Source of the DNA: Halictus rubicundus
Taxonomy: Eukaryota > Arthropoda > Insecta > Hymenoptera > Halictidae
DNA length: 64,000 bases
Assembly (NCBI RefSeq): GCF_050948215.1
Contig: NC_135149.1
Location: 10,645,001 to 10,709,000, forward strand
Direction of reading: 5' to 3'
In this document: piece after piece, positions 24,325 to 36,750 of the stretch
How positions within the stretch are numbered: position 1 is the first letter of the stretch
Layout: each line of letters starts with the position of its first letter
Position numbers and translations under genes: made by a program
Notes under the pieces: model-generated
Database searches by the model: none
What the model saw: the letters and a program-made list of their open reading frames with translations, nothing else
Told to the model about the DNA's origin: nothing

Positions 24325-26353
24325 AAAGAAACTGGACCGGTCCCGAGTGATTTCTTTCTGTTTAAAAGTGCGGCCACCTTCCTACCAGGAAACCCAGAAA
24401 CCTTTTCTCGTCTTGCCCGCATTTTTCAAGCTCCCCAGCCCTGCTTTTCTCACCCCCTCCTCTTCCATTCCGCACCCTTCTCGTGCTTTATCCACCACTA
24501 TTCTCCCACCTCGTATCTTTCCGTTCTGGCTTTTTTCCACCGGCGAGACAAACATTATCATAATTCCTCGAGGACCACCACGCGTATCGCGCGCACACAC
24601 GCTCCAGTCGTTTAATTTTATTGTTTGAAATGCCGTTATTCTACCGCGGTTCTAGCCTATTCTCGACCTGTGAATTACAAACCCGCATTAGAATCGCCTT
24701 TTCAATACCTCCTGCAGTGTACTCGGAACCGTGAGATCGGGAGCTTCTCGCAGTTTATTCAGCAATTTTATGTAGGAATTGTTGTCTCGAGAAATTGTGC
24801 TTTGGTCGTTTTATTCGAGTGCGAATTTTTTGGAAGCAACTACTTCTCACTTTACTTCATAAAAATGACAAGAATATACCTATACAAATTTTTAGCCTAT
24901 TTTTTTATATTGTATACCCAAACAAATAAATTTATTGAATAATTCGTTACGGATACCTCTTTATAATCTAAATAATCGTAAATTAGAAATATTGGAAGGG
25001 TTAAGGTAATGCAACTAAATAGGGGATGATTCTACAAGAAGAAGTGAGTTAAAAATACAATAAAAATTCTTCAGGCTCTCGTGACTGCGTGCAATCAGCA
25101 GAATTAGTAGGCCACGGTCGAACACATCAGCGGACTCCCGTTCAACAGGAATTGGAAAATTTCATTTTACATTTTCTCCTGACTTCTCCATGCGGGTTCA
25201 CTCATTTTCTGGTTTCGCCAGATTACAAGCAGCCTGTAGAAAATAATTACGAATTTATTAAAATAAATGAATACGAAACAAGCGAAATGAAGTTAAACGT
25301 ACAGATGTGTATCGAATAGGGCAGAGAAGCAGAGGGAGTTTCGCCTGATACATTAATCCCTGTTATTAAAATGGAACGGGAAAATACAAAACAGCTGTTC
25401 TCGCAAAAAGGGAACGGAAAGTTTCTTGTTCGAGCGTCGCGTTCCTTGAAGGGAAAGAAAAATTAGCCTCTTGTTGCCGGCTGGTCAACGTCAGAAAGAT
25501 TTCCCTTATTATTTTCGAGTAGCCCACTTACCCGCATCGATGCCGCAGACATAGTTCCGTGGTCCGCGAAGGAAACGGGATGCACGAAAGAATTCGGTCG
25601 TCAGTGGGGAAAGGAGAGCTCTTAAATTTTTGTCCCTCTCCCGGTTTCCTCGTTCCTCCAGCGGGTTCGCCCGTCGTTCCCGGGCAAAGTTGAAAGAGTC
25701 GGGCTAGTTTAGTTTAGTTTTATTAGCGGCACGTTCCTTTTCTTTGACCGGGAGCCCTCGCCTCTCTAATTCGTCTACGTTCCGGCGGACCGTTCAAGTG
25801 CTACGTCAATTTGCTCCCGGTTTTTCTTTTTTTCTACTCCGGCCGCAGACCTTTCACCAGCCCTCGTTCCCCCCGTCTAATTTCCCAGACGGCTAATTAA
25901 TTGAAACTGTATGAACAATTGCGGGGCCGGGGCGCAAGGGAAGATCGACGTTAACGAATAACAATATTCGCAGAGAGAGAGAGAAAGAGTGAGAGGGGGG
26001 GGGGCAGAGGCTGGAATAGACGGAAAAAATTGCTCGTTACGCCGGTTCCGCGAGGCAGTTAATTCCCGCGGCAATTCCGCGAGCGGCCGGGAATATATTT
26101 TTCATTTTTCTTCGCGGCGAGAGAGGCGCGGGACTTCAATTTTTCTGAACCGAGGGAACGGTAACGAGCACACGTGAGGAAGAAAAGTACACGCGACGGA
26201 ATCGCGCGACAGGGGAAAAGGGCTGCGTCTAGGTTTGCCTGGGCTGCCAACTATGATTCCACCGCGGGAAAACGTCATATTTACGCGGGGCATAATGTGC
26301 CGTGACTGGCAAATTTCACTTCGCCAGGAGTGCGTGTCTGCTCTCTGGCTATA

Positions 26354-26356
<3 letters not shown>
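24322..26356. other. Non-coding, no gene supported
   Basis: CT/CCCT-rich DNA at 24.4-24.6 kb, AT-rich at 24.8-25.1 kb. No repeat ends recognised other than the listed GA tract. Confidence 0.55.
25972..26004. repeat. GA tract ending in a G run
   Basis: GA-rich tract with an AAAGAGT interruption, closing in ten G residues. Confidence 0.9.

Positions 26357-26406
<50 letters not shown>
26357..26406. repeat. (CT)n microsatellite
   Basis: An uninterrupted CT tract of about 50 bases, followed by imperfect CT-rich DNA to about 26432. Confidence 0.97.
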
Positions 26407-26410
<4 letters not shown>

Positions 26411-26862
26411 GTTTCTCTCTAACTCTCCCTCTTTCCCGCTGATTCTCTTCGTTTCGCGGCACGAATTACGCGACGTTTATAATCCGTAACGCGGCTCGAC
26501 GCAATGAGATGTACTCCGCGATGCGTGCAGAACGAGCACTGCGTGGGCAAACAACGCACGTGTCGAGCACGTGGTGTTCGTCAACGTGACAAACAGCTCT
26601 CGCTGTTTACATCGTGTTCCTGCCGTCGTCGCGGGAAATTTCACTTTCCTTCGGCCGGTTACCGACCGCCTCTGATATCCTCAATTATTAATTCCTCCTG
26701 GCTCGCCTCTGTACTTCCGTCGTGGCATGCCGTGTACGCGTGACGTTCCGTTGTAATGCGCCGTGTCATTGGAAACGGCTGCGATGACGGTCTGCATCAA
26801 CCGTTTGCACGGTCCATTAATCCTTTAATCATTTGAGAACATTTCGGCGATTATCACGCTGC

Positions 26863-27215
26863 GGACTGTGGGCATTCGTGACAAGAAAAAGGTGCTGGCG
26901 TTAATACATACACAGTTCTATTATTGATATACATCAAATTCAAAATGCTACAAATAACGTAAGAATTGAACTACTACGCGCTCGATGCGACTGTCACATA
27001 TCACTTTATAATAACAACCAGATCGAATTTATTCAAGCTTTGCCATGAACATATTTTTATAATTTCAATGATTACAAGTGAAAAAGCCAGAGAGTAATTT
27101 TGACCCATCCAACAATTCCAGTGTTATATTAGTGTTAACTGATCAAAGGTGCGAGGTCATTCCTCGATAAATTGAGAAACGATTTTTATTCAGCGTAAAA
27201 TCCGCAGACCAGTGG
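26863..27215. repeat. GACTGCGGATTT-family element, about 350 bp
   Basis: GCGGACTGTGGGCATTCGTG near 26864 faces TCAGCGTAAAATCCGCAGAC (from about 27190). The left end has diverged at GGGC for GGAT, so this pairing is less certain than those at 10.3 and 23.7 kb. Confidence 0.45.
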
Positions 27216-30200
27216 AAATATTTGTATTCGTGAAAGTCGCGAATCAGCTGAAATTTTTCTTCATAATATACGAACCGTGTAAAATTTTTTCCCCGCAGCA
27301 TTTGTTCGCATATTTTTCAACGGACAACGAAGCTGAATGCTCACCGGATGCCAAATATTTTTAATCGGCAGTCGGTGCGCAATGTACTTAAAACAGTTAA
27401 TAATGAATAAATTTTATTCATTACGGGAGAATTCCATCGTAATATCCAACACGCAGGAATTCGATCCGACATGGTATTTAAGCACTGCCCTTTGTACTAA
27501 TTATTGTACGCCCAGTATTCGGCGGTGCATATTTAATATCCAATTAAGCATAAAATAACAGAGGAATACAGTTACATTATTGAATGAACTGGTCCATTTT
27601 ACAGAGATTCGAGCGAAAATATCATTTTTGGTGCTGCGAAATTATGTTGTTAAATGAATCCATGGGGACGATAGTCAATGAGTTCAGTTGACCGCGAAGT
27701 GTGGAGATTTTAGTCTACAATCATTCGTTTCAGTTAATTTACTGTGTAGATTTAATCTGCCGAGAGATTACACGGTATTGTCACGTGAACTTTGATGGTG
27801 AATCAGGATGAATAATCGTGCCTAGGCGATGCGCGAACCACGCATTTAACAGCGTTTCAATATCAATTTGTTCTCAAATAGAAATTTAAATAAAATTTAT
27901 AAAGTGGTTAGTTGGGATTTCAAGGGTTAAAATAAATTTTGTTTCAAATGAATTTGAGTTGAATTACTCTGTCTAGAGGATCAGGACGAATATTCATACT
28001 CAGGTAATGTAGATAGTATGCAGTATAAAATGAATTTTGTTTGAAGCCGATAGCCCAACTGGTTCTCGAGATAAAAGGGTTCGAAGATGTTCATTCAAGA
28101 AGCTGCCGTACGCACAGACAGTAAAAACCCGTTGACTCATCGCTCGTCACTGACCAGCGCAAGGGTTCCGTCGTCGAGGTAGGTCAGTGAGGGCGGCGCT
28201 GAAATATTAAAAACTACCCTTGTCTTTGCACCGCGATATCTCAGGAACCAAGAGTCGTAGCGACACGGAACAAACTTCATTTTAAAGGGGAGAGTCTCTA
28301 CTTCGTATCCACTGTTCATTCGCGAAGAACGCACTGCCATATTCGGAGGTACAACCGTCTAAACTCTCCACGATTCTAATGGGCGTTCTCCGAAGCAGTG
28401 CAATGAATTATTTCGGAATCCACCTAATTTTCGGGAGCAATTTTTGCCTGCAGTTGTTCCGTGAACTTTGTTCAATATCCCAGCTGTGGAGCAGCTGCTA
28501 TTAAAACTATATTGGAGAAATCTAACCGGAAGCTCCGAGTATTCCAGAAGCCAATTCGTTGCATGCTTCTAATTGGAACTAGATCCAACGAATAAACAGT
28601 GCTTCTTGTACACGCTCTCCGCTCTCCAAACAACATTCCTACATACCGAAATAAAACCCATTCTCGTCCCATTCCCGAAAATTTAAACTTCTCATTCCGC
28701 ACGCTCGGCTTCCGTTTCGAGAGTCCGGTGGCATAATTTTTCCGCGCGCGAGCCAACGAAAACTTCTCGGTAAAATCGTTCGCGACCGGTAACCTCGCAG
28801 TTTGAGACTTATCGGGTCGTGGAAAGTTTCTGTTTGCCATCTTTCCAGGAATTTCCGGTGTTCGCGAACGACGCTGCGCTCGTTCCTCGTCCGATCGTCC
28901 GCTTGAAGATATTAAGCACGCTCTGGCTGTAGTCGTTGTTACATCGCTCGCGGAGAAAACGCAGTCTGACAGGGTGCCGGAGTGCATCCATTACCCCGGC
29001 GCGTTGCTCCCGGCGTCTAACTGCACGTATCCATGCCTTGGGGTTGCTGCAACAATGTAGACACGCGCGGGGACGCGCGCGTGTGTAAATACGCGGGGAT
29101 TAGGCGAAGTAGTCGCGAGGGTTACGTGAGCTCGCAGGGTGATGGGAATTTCGATCAAGAAGCTATCATCCTGACTACGCTGGGCCTTGTTAACCAGCAG
29201 GGTCCCTGAACGACGAAACGGAGGAGTCAGCGTTTCTTGCTGACACCGCGTCCGGGGGAACGCGTCGCGTCGTTCTCTCCGGCCGATTGTTCGCCGATCT
29301 GAATCCGGCGAGCGTTGTTACCCGGGAACATGTTATTATATTACGGGATGTGTACTGTCTTGAAATTGCTCGGCGCCTGTAACGGGTTATATATATATGT
29401 ATAGTCTTCCTATGGTTATGTCGATAGCGGTGGCCTAGTTCCGCGAGAAACCTAGAGAGATAGAGAGGCAGAGAGAGAGAGAGAGCACACCCACTTGGGG
29501 CTCGCTTCCATGACAATTAAAATTGTAGCAATGTAATTGGCGAGCGGAGACGGTAACTCGATTCCTAGCCTCTTTCTCTGGGCGTGTAGTGAGGAACTCG
29601 TATGGAGGCTGCGATTCTTGCGTACGTTCTGCTGACTGAATTGCGTCCATTGATTCCTCAACGATCTCGCCGGGGTCCCGGATATGTTCATTGTTTTCCC
29701 CTGGTCCGAATGCATAGAAATTCTGATTCTTTCTCGCCCCGCCCCGCCCCACCCCGAAGCTTTCGGGAGATTCTATTGTCTCCCTATTTTAAATGCGAAC
29801 GGATGGATGAAAGTTTCGAAGAGTCAGGAATTTCCTATTCGATCCGTGTGGCTCGGTTTCACGTTTACCGGGCGCGCGCACGCGGGTGGTGGGACGCTGT
29901 CCGTCGTTTGCGAGGAAAATTGGTTTTAGAACGACGCGACCCGACGCGATGCCGCCGTGCGTCCGTTCGACCGGGGACCCGTGTATCCTTCAATCCGGAA
30001 ACGAGACACGTAGCTCAGACGCGCGAACGATCCGGGACCGAGATGCAACTTTACAGCGCTCTCGCCTCTCATTACTACGATGCACCGAATCGACCCGGAA
30101 ACACCGAACGTTATCGACACTCTGTACATGCACAAAGAGCTAATCCCGTGTTCAGAATTATTTTACGACGACCTGCGACGCGAGAACGCGCGATCGTCGC

Positions 30201-30479
30201 GATCGGCCGCGAAAACTGGCGACAGTATGTGCGTCATGCTTGGTTCATTTGCGCTAAAGGAGAGTTCGAAATCTTTACACACTTTGCCCGTTGCACTACG
30301 ATTTATTTGACGGTTTCAGTGACTAGAACTTTTTTGTAATTAGTAATTTCCTAAAAAAAAAGAGGAGATATATCTATTGTATGCTTATATGTTCTTCAAT
30401 AGCTGTACATTAACAACGCCAAAATAGAATTTTATTTCGATTTAAAGGAAATTGATAACATACATATTTATTAGACTCT
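27216..30479. other. Non-coding with a chance 245-codon frame
   Basis: The frame 29602-30339 is extremely arginine-rich and CpG-driven and matches no family known to me. The reverse frame 28472-28987 (171 codons) is similar. The AT-rich 27.2-28.1 kb stretch holds no clear feature. Confidence 0.55.
29454..29485. repeat. GA-rich tract
   Basis: Imperfect GA repeats of the GAGATAGAGAGGCAGAGAGA type. Confidence 0.85.
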
Positions 30480-30527
30480 GTTCAGAATCTTCATCACGAG
30501 TATGACTCGATATTGCAGGGCAACGGG
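30480..30527 (-). mobile_element. Solo end of the piggyBac-like family seen at 13095-13368
   Basis: Read on the reverse strand from TTAA (30528-30531), the sequence is CCCGTTGCCCTGCAATATCG then AGTCATACTCGTGATGAAGA. The CGAGTC..ACTCGTGATGAAGATT block is shared with the left end of the element at 13095. The other end was not located. Confidence 0.55.
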
Positions 30528-30544
30528 TTAATAAATGCTTTCAT

Positions 30545-30990
30545 CACTTTCTTCTACACTATTGTCCAAAGCAACGTCGCCAGATCAAGGCTTGTGTCCC
30601 CACTCCAATTTCCCCTTCTACCGCGCTATCCCCACGCTTTCGCCGCGGCCCAGTCACGTGACGTGTTCCGTCTCTGTCGTGCATACTCCGGTACTGGCAG
30701 AGAGGGGGAACCTGGTTCCCCTCATCTGATGACACTGGTCCAAAGCAGTGTAGCCAGGTCGAGAAAATCGAGGGGAATACAATGTACCTTTCTGATGACC
30801 AGAGTAATATGTGACACGTTGCGCGTGCGCGAAGGGGATTGAGTGGGACACCAAGCGTCGCTCAGTCGCACACGGCACCACGCGGCACGTCACGTAACCA
30901 GTTTACGGTCTTAGTGGGGGACGTTGGAGTGTACTCATGGTGGTGGAATGGGATAGCGGACGGGGAAAAGGAGGAGAGGAAACAGATACC
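30545..30990. repeat. Probable composite repeat with partial inverted symmetry
   Basis: TCCAAAGCA(A/G).GT.GCCAG(A/G)TC occurs directly at about 30567 and 30738. CAATTTCCCC...CGCTATCCCCAC (about 30603-30640) is mirrored by GGGATAGCGGACGGGGAAAA (from about 30951). It is GC-rich and non-coding; no clean termini or target duplication were found. Confidence 0.4.
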
Positions 30991-33516
30991 CAAATGGGCA
31001 GTTCTAGTATCAGATCTACAATTAATGCGACTTGATTGAATCGAAAGAGCGTAGTCTATTCCTCCGATAAATCCAATTTTCTAACAATTCGAAAAAAATG
31101 AACTTTCCAAGTAAATAAGACCAAGGGTCACAAAGACCTATGGAATTTGCGATAAATAAAAGAGTGCAGCAGAATTCTCATTCGAGCAGTACTGAAATTT
31201 AAGGGATTGTTGAGATAGAATTTCGGTCCGAAATCCACAAAGTGTTTCTGCAGGGTCCGCCGGTATTACTGGCACAGAGGGGAAGCTAGGTGTGAATAAT
31301 TTTCGCGGTTTCTTCGTCTAGTTTCGCCGGGTGGTGTCCGTGACCTCGTGAGGGATGCTTCAAAGCGATGGCGTTCCGGTCTCTTGCGTCATAAATCTTC
31401 ATTGGTCGGAAGAAGTTGTTGGTAGGGCAGGATATCGACTGGTGGAAATGTCGAAGGCAGAGGGAGTCGCGGCTGTAAAACTACAAAGCAAACCGGCCGT
31501 TAATCTTACGTCCGCCTCGAATCGTGCGGCGGTCTGCCGCTCTTAAACCAGACCGCCCTCTCCAACCCCTCTCTCTCCCTTTCTCCTTCTCTCTTTCTCT
31601 CTCGCTCTCCTCTCTTCCGCCCGCTCGAAACAATGAGGACGAAAGTTTACGGTCGCGCTAGGCCACCGGGAGAATCATATATTTTCGCCGCAAAGCTCGT
31701 AAAGTGCGGTCGCTTTGCCAGTCGGCACATCGGTGGCCCCGTTCCGTTGCGTAGCCTGTGTACAAGCGACAGCGCCGTGTCAGCATGTCACTGACCACCA
31801 TCGCGATTCTCAACACGTGTAATTCCCTGCCAAAGTGGCAAGTTCCTGGCCGACTGTTCTGCAGTACTGCGTTCCCCGGTACTCATTCCCCCGTCAGAGA
31901 ATTTTTGGACACCGTTGCGAGACAAGCTGGAGTCTGACAGCCTGCACGCCTCCCGCAACGGAAGCACGAAATGTCCTACTCTGATTTTAACTTTACAGCT
32001 CTTCTAGGGTGTTGGCACGCGGGTCTTTAATGGTAAATATAAAATATTAGCCGTAGTTACCTCATAGCTTTAAACAAAAATATTCCTTGGAGTGGTCTAT
32101 TTAATTCTGAACGCACGCACTCGCGTGCTTCGTCATTATAACCCTTATTTTAATAATCGGCCACCTGGGTACCTACCTTCAATTTCTTTTTACAACTTCT
32201 TCAAAGGATTTAGCTATGTGAATTATTAAATCTTAATTAAGCTGCTAATGGAGTTATATTTATTACAAAACAGTACACATAGTTTTGAGAGGCAACGCAC
32301 ACTGAAATGCAATTATAAATTTATAACTGCTCTGATTATAAATGTAGGGATTAAATGGACAAGATAGAAGGATGAGGGACTGAAGAGGGATGAGAAGAAT
32401 ATTGTTCTACGGCGACGCAATCAAACTGGCGAAGTCGTAGGAGAGATTCGAGTTTCGTTAAATCTCCACAGAGAAGTATCGTCGCTTTTTCTCACCGTGG
32501 AGACCGGTTCTCGTACTTCTGTTCAACGGTGTGTGCGAAGAATTGTGAGTCACAGTCCACAAACAATCTACTCGGCAAATATTGAACGTTCCCGTTGACA
32601 CAGGCTGTCCGGGGACGAAGAAAATTTTCTCGATACATTCTCTCCGGCTCGTAATCGCATGGTAAAAGACTTCTTCCTCGCCGTTTTGCAGGTCTCTTCC
32701 TCTCTCTCACTCTCGAGGAGAAGGGCTCGCGAGCGAAAGCAGAGAAGGGTGGTTACGAAATACTCGGGGAAGGATTGCCGGTGTAAAGGCGTAGAGCAGG
32801 GATAATGCTTTCAGGAAATAAAAATGTCGTTTCGCGGAGGGTGAAAAAAACCGGTCGTAATAGAGGGTAGAGATTTGGCGCGGGGGCGGGTCGAGTGCCT
32901 ACGAAAGATAGCGTAACGCCGCGAGATTTAGCACGTAGTAATTCGCCTTAATGCCGACGTACGTACGCGTTCTCGTCGCCGCGCCGCGCGGCTCCATTCG
33001 AAAGCGATATTTGTATTCCGGGTGCCGGAGCACCGCGGCCTGCTTATCGAACGTCTGCGAGCAGAAATTCGCCGAGCGTCTCCCTCTTATCGGATCCCTT
33101 ACGTTGCAACCGGAACCGAAACGAGTGCGCCTTTTGCCGGCGACGAGAACCTTTATCGGGCACCGCGTCGACGTTAAACTGTCACCCGTTCCTTTTATTC
33201 CGACGCCCACTAAAATATCACCGCGACAAATGGGCGAACGACCGCGTTAGAAGCGGCTGCGGTTACTCCCGACAGGATTTTCGATCGGGAACCGGTCGTA
33301 TGAACGGCCAGACAAACATGCGACTGCCTAAAATACTTCACCATTCGACTGAAACTTCGGTGAAACTAATAATCGCATTTTTGAGGAACACGAAAGTATG
33401 TTCTCGAAAATAGCAACTTCAAGATTTTCATAAGATTTTCAGAATGTATACAGCTGACAATCTTTCCAATTTATTTTTTATGGATTTGCTAGTACCTAAA
33501 CATCCTATATCTTAAC
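30991..33516. other. Non-coding; CT-rich tract near 31.57-31.62 kb
   Basis: CTCTCT(T/C) runs at about 31567-31620 and 32694-32720. No exon or TE end is supported. Confidence 0.55.
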
Positions 33517-33560
33517 ACGTTCGCTACCACTGCCATTATGTGACGTTCGCAAACTCGGAA
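33517..33560 (+). mobile_element. Possible TTAA-anchored MITE end
   Basis: TTAACACGTTCGCTACCACTG resembles the general TTAAC(A/C)C-type start of the TTAA elements elsewhere in the window. It stands alone about 165 bases before the solo LTR. The call is weak. Confidence 0.25.
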
Positions 33561-33681
33561 TTGAATTGAAGTCGTGGTACAAGCATAATATTTCGAGATT
33601 CTATGGGTTCCTCCTGCTAAATTCTTTCAATAGTTCATAAGGGAGGTACGTGGAAGTTAGTATTATTTTAGTATTTATAAT

Positions 33682-34396
33682 TGTTGCGGACGAAATAGCG
33701 TTTTTTTAGTTTCGTATGTGTTCGACGTCCGTAAACGCATTCAGGGTTCTCCCCTCGTAAAATGTTTATTGTAACGTTTCTTTATTATAATATATCTTAA
33801 AATTACTATGTTATTGCGGTAACAACGACGTTTGGTGTATTTTTTGCGGTTTAGGATATCGTTTGTGTTGGCTTTAGTTACAAGTAATGCGTTATATGGC
33901 TTGCATGAATGATGATTGTACAAGGGTGTGCGGAGAGAGAGAGAGAGAGAGAGAAACTGTTATGCTTACAAGTCTCCTAAAAAGGAGATTCTCGCTGGCA
34001 TCGCGAAACATGTGTTCGGCATTCAAATGGTCGAAAAACAAAACATGTACAGGCCGCGTGGTAAGGTCGTTGTCACCAGCGATCTAAGCCCGTTTATGAC
34101 CCAAGGAGGAGGGTGTGACCACCCTTCTGCGAATTGGGGCAACGTGTACGGTAAGGCCTGAAGGGTCGACCGGGGTCGGTAGACCTGCGAAGCCGGCGGG
34201 AAGCGGTACGCGCCAAAGTGAACATAATAGTCGTTTATAGAGGAATTTTCGAGTAGTATTCATTAAGTAATCGGACGAAACAGAGCAGACTCTCCTCGCG
34301 ACCTCTTTCAAGACCGAAGTGGAAATAGTTTAGTAAGCAAATAAATCTCCGTTATTGATTGAATTTGATTTTCTATTCTGCGTTGAGAAGTTAACA
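33682..34396. mobile_element. Solo LTR of an LTR retrotransposon (715 bp), 5-bp target duplication ATAAT
   Basis: The element begins TGTTGCGGACG and ends AAGTTAACA, giving the TG...CA termini and short TGTT/AACA inverted ends expected of an LTR. It is bracketed by perfect ATAAT direct repeats at 33677-33681 and 34397-34401. An AATAAA polyadenylation signal lies at 34340-34345, and a (GA)n tract at 33933-33954. No primer-binding site, gag/pol coding or second LTR is visible nearby, so this is a solo LTR left by LTR-LTR recombination. The TGTTGCGG start and 5-bp duplication fit BEL/Pao or Gypsy elements; the superfamily is inference. Confidence 0.85.
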
Positions 34397-35000
34397 ATAA
34401 TACTTTATAAAATGATTATTCCGTTTTGAAGTACGTTGCATAAGGGCAAACTGAGAATCTGGTATTGTCTTTGAAAGCAGTTCCGCGGTATTTGGAAGTA
34501 GCGAATGGATAAATTTTCAGCTTGAGGAAGTTGCGAGGGTTGAATGGAAAATTGCGTGTAGCGTAACCGCAACTTGGAAGAATGAGATCCAAGAGAATCC
34601 GTCTCGATGTTCTACGCTCACATACCGACTCCCTGGCAGCGAGCACCTTTCTATTATCTCGTAAAACATTCCCGTTCGTTCCCTTGTTTGAAGAGCCGTA
34701 TTACCAAGGTGAAAATTTCGAAACGGCCATCGATATTTCACGGGTGCCCGTATCGCTCATTTGTCGATGTTTCCAACTCTCGAGAACGGTCCGAAGCATT
34801 CTGTAAGACCATCGTATTGAAACGGCGAATCGATGTAATAAGATATTGAACGGTGCCCATGACCTCTGAAGAGCCAATACTTCCCGGTCCTTCTCCCCGA
34901 TAACTCAGAATCATTCTTCGTCCTGGATTTTTTCCCGCGAAACGCAGCGGCGAATTTTCCATCGACGGCGCCCTCCGGAGTCGTATAATATCAATATCAA

Positions 35001-35484
35001 CCCTTAGCACTCGAATGGCGACTGTAAGGCGCCACTAAAAATTGCTGTATCATTATTCAAAATATTTTTTCCACTATTAACCGTTAGCACTCGAATGGCG
35101 ACTGTAAGGCGCCACTAAAAATTGCTGTATCATTATTCAAAATATTTTTTACACTATTAAATTTCTTTGTATTTCATAAATTACTGAACACTTCAGTATT
35201 GTACAAGTAAATTGCACCATTTTCATATGTATAACATGAAAAAATATATATAGAAGGGAAGTATTCTAGGTCGGAAGAAATGTTTCGTTTTGGAGTTAAA
35301 ATAGCTTCGAGTGCAAAGGGCTAAATTTGTTTGTACTCAATAAATTGCTAAAAACTTCAGTATCGTACGAGTAAATTGCACCATTTTCGTATGTATAACA
35401 TGAAAGAAAATCTATAGAAGGGAAATATTCTAGGTCGAAAGAAATGTTTCGTTTTGGAGTTAAAATAGCTTCAAGTGCAAAGGG
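35001..35484. mobile_element. piggyBac-like MITE with internal tandem duplications
   Basis: The left end CCCTTAGCACTCGAA (35001-35015) and the right end TTCAAGTGCAAAGGG followed by TTAA (35485-35488) are inverted partners of the CCCTTTGCACTCGAA type. The left flank is TCAA, one change from TTAA. Within it, an 80-bp unit is repeated almost perfectly (from 35004 and from 35084), and a unit of about 165 bp is repeated (about 35160-35325 and 35328-35489, each containing TTTCGTTTTGGAGTTAAAAT). The result is several nested copies of its own ends. No coding sequence is present. Confidence 0.72.
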
Positions 35485-35488
35485 TTAA

Positions 35489-36750
35489 CAGAATCCTTTT
35501 AAATTCCGACACGCGAGCAAAATTCCCTGAGAGAAGACACGCGAGAACGCTTCCAGAATATAACTGATTATTTTAAGAGATGATCGCGCGAGCTTTATCT
35601 CGTGTTATAGCGAAACGCCACTAAAAACCGCGGCAGTAGTAAAAACTGAAATTGAACCCGCATTAAATTTCCACTCGCTGCTCGTAATTTCCGCGGAAGA
35701 CATTTCGTCGACTTTCTTCGCGGGCGATCTTCGTCAAACGCACACGTCCGGCTCGTGTGTCTGACTTTCCGTCCGACAAGGCAGCGGCCGTTCCTGCGTT
35801 TTCCCGCGGCGCTTCGGGCGGAAAAAAAAACCGCCTGGACAACGACGACCAGTTTTTCCACTGCTTTATAATATTATAAACCGGACGCGAGCGCCCGTAA
35901 AACTGAGGATGTTCCTCGTCCTCCCTCTCTTTCTCTCTGTCTCTCTGCCGCCGCGAGCCTTCGGGCTATTTTTCTTTGGACGTTTTACGCCCCCTCCCTC
36001 GAGGCAGCATCTTTCTCCGCGTTTCTCTCACAACTTGCAGACCCTCAGGGGCTGGAACAACGCTGCGAGGCGAGACCGTTGTCACCCCGAGCACTCTCTC
36101 GCCGCGTTTCGTTCCCCATTGGCGTCGGAGGCCTCGCTTGGACGAATTATGCCGCGAATATCGCCCCCGGTTATCGCGCCAGCAATTAAACCAGAACGAG
36201 CACGCCGTGAAACCGCCGCGGAACCGCAGGTTTTTCTATATTCCCGCACACGATGAAATTTTCGCGAATTTCACGTCTCCGCGTTTCACCCGGATATTCC
36301 CGAGGCGGCTGCGCACTACGGTTCCATCGCTCCCGACCGCTTATGGACACAATTCGGGGTAATTCGATTTCGATGTAATGCGAAACTTTCACCGGACCGA
36401 TTTAACTCGGGACCCGCTGGTTTATTCAGAGACTTTGCTCGACTATTCAGGCGACAGGTCCACGAATTTTTGACTGGTTTAGGTTATTTTTATTGGTGGC
36501 AGTGCAGGAAGAGTGCTCGTAAAAATTGAGGAAGTAGTTTTTTTCGAATTTCTGTGTTAGTCTGGGGTTCGAAAAGTGGTCTGTGAATTTGTTAATTTGT
36601 ATGAAAGTCGATTGTTTAACTCTGTGTCACATCTACCAGTGACCGAGGTGTGAAACAACATTTCCTGAGTATGAGCGTTAGTAATATCTTTTAGCCTTTT
36701 AGCCTTATAATTTCATTCTGGAATGGTGGTTAACCAGTTTGGTCAAACAG
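35489..36750. other. Non-coding, CpG-rich then AT-rich
   Basis: The frame starting at 35909 begins with a hydrophobic stretch that imitates a signal peptide, but it is produced by a CTCTCTTTCTCTCTGTCTCT tract. Confidence 0.5.

Noticed and set aside
29602..30339. 245-codon open frame starting MEAAILAYVLL
   Set aside because: The hydrophobic start hints at a signal peptide, but the rest is arginine-rich noise with no family resemblance, and frames overlap it on both strands.
35909..36256. Frame beginning MFLVLPLFLSVSLPPRAFG, resembling a signal-peptide exon for dpr
   Set aside because: The hydrophobic run is encoded by a CT microsatellite-like tract, and no donor joining in phase to 42284 could be argued.
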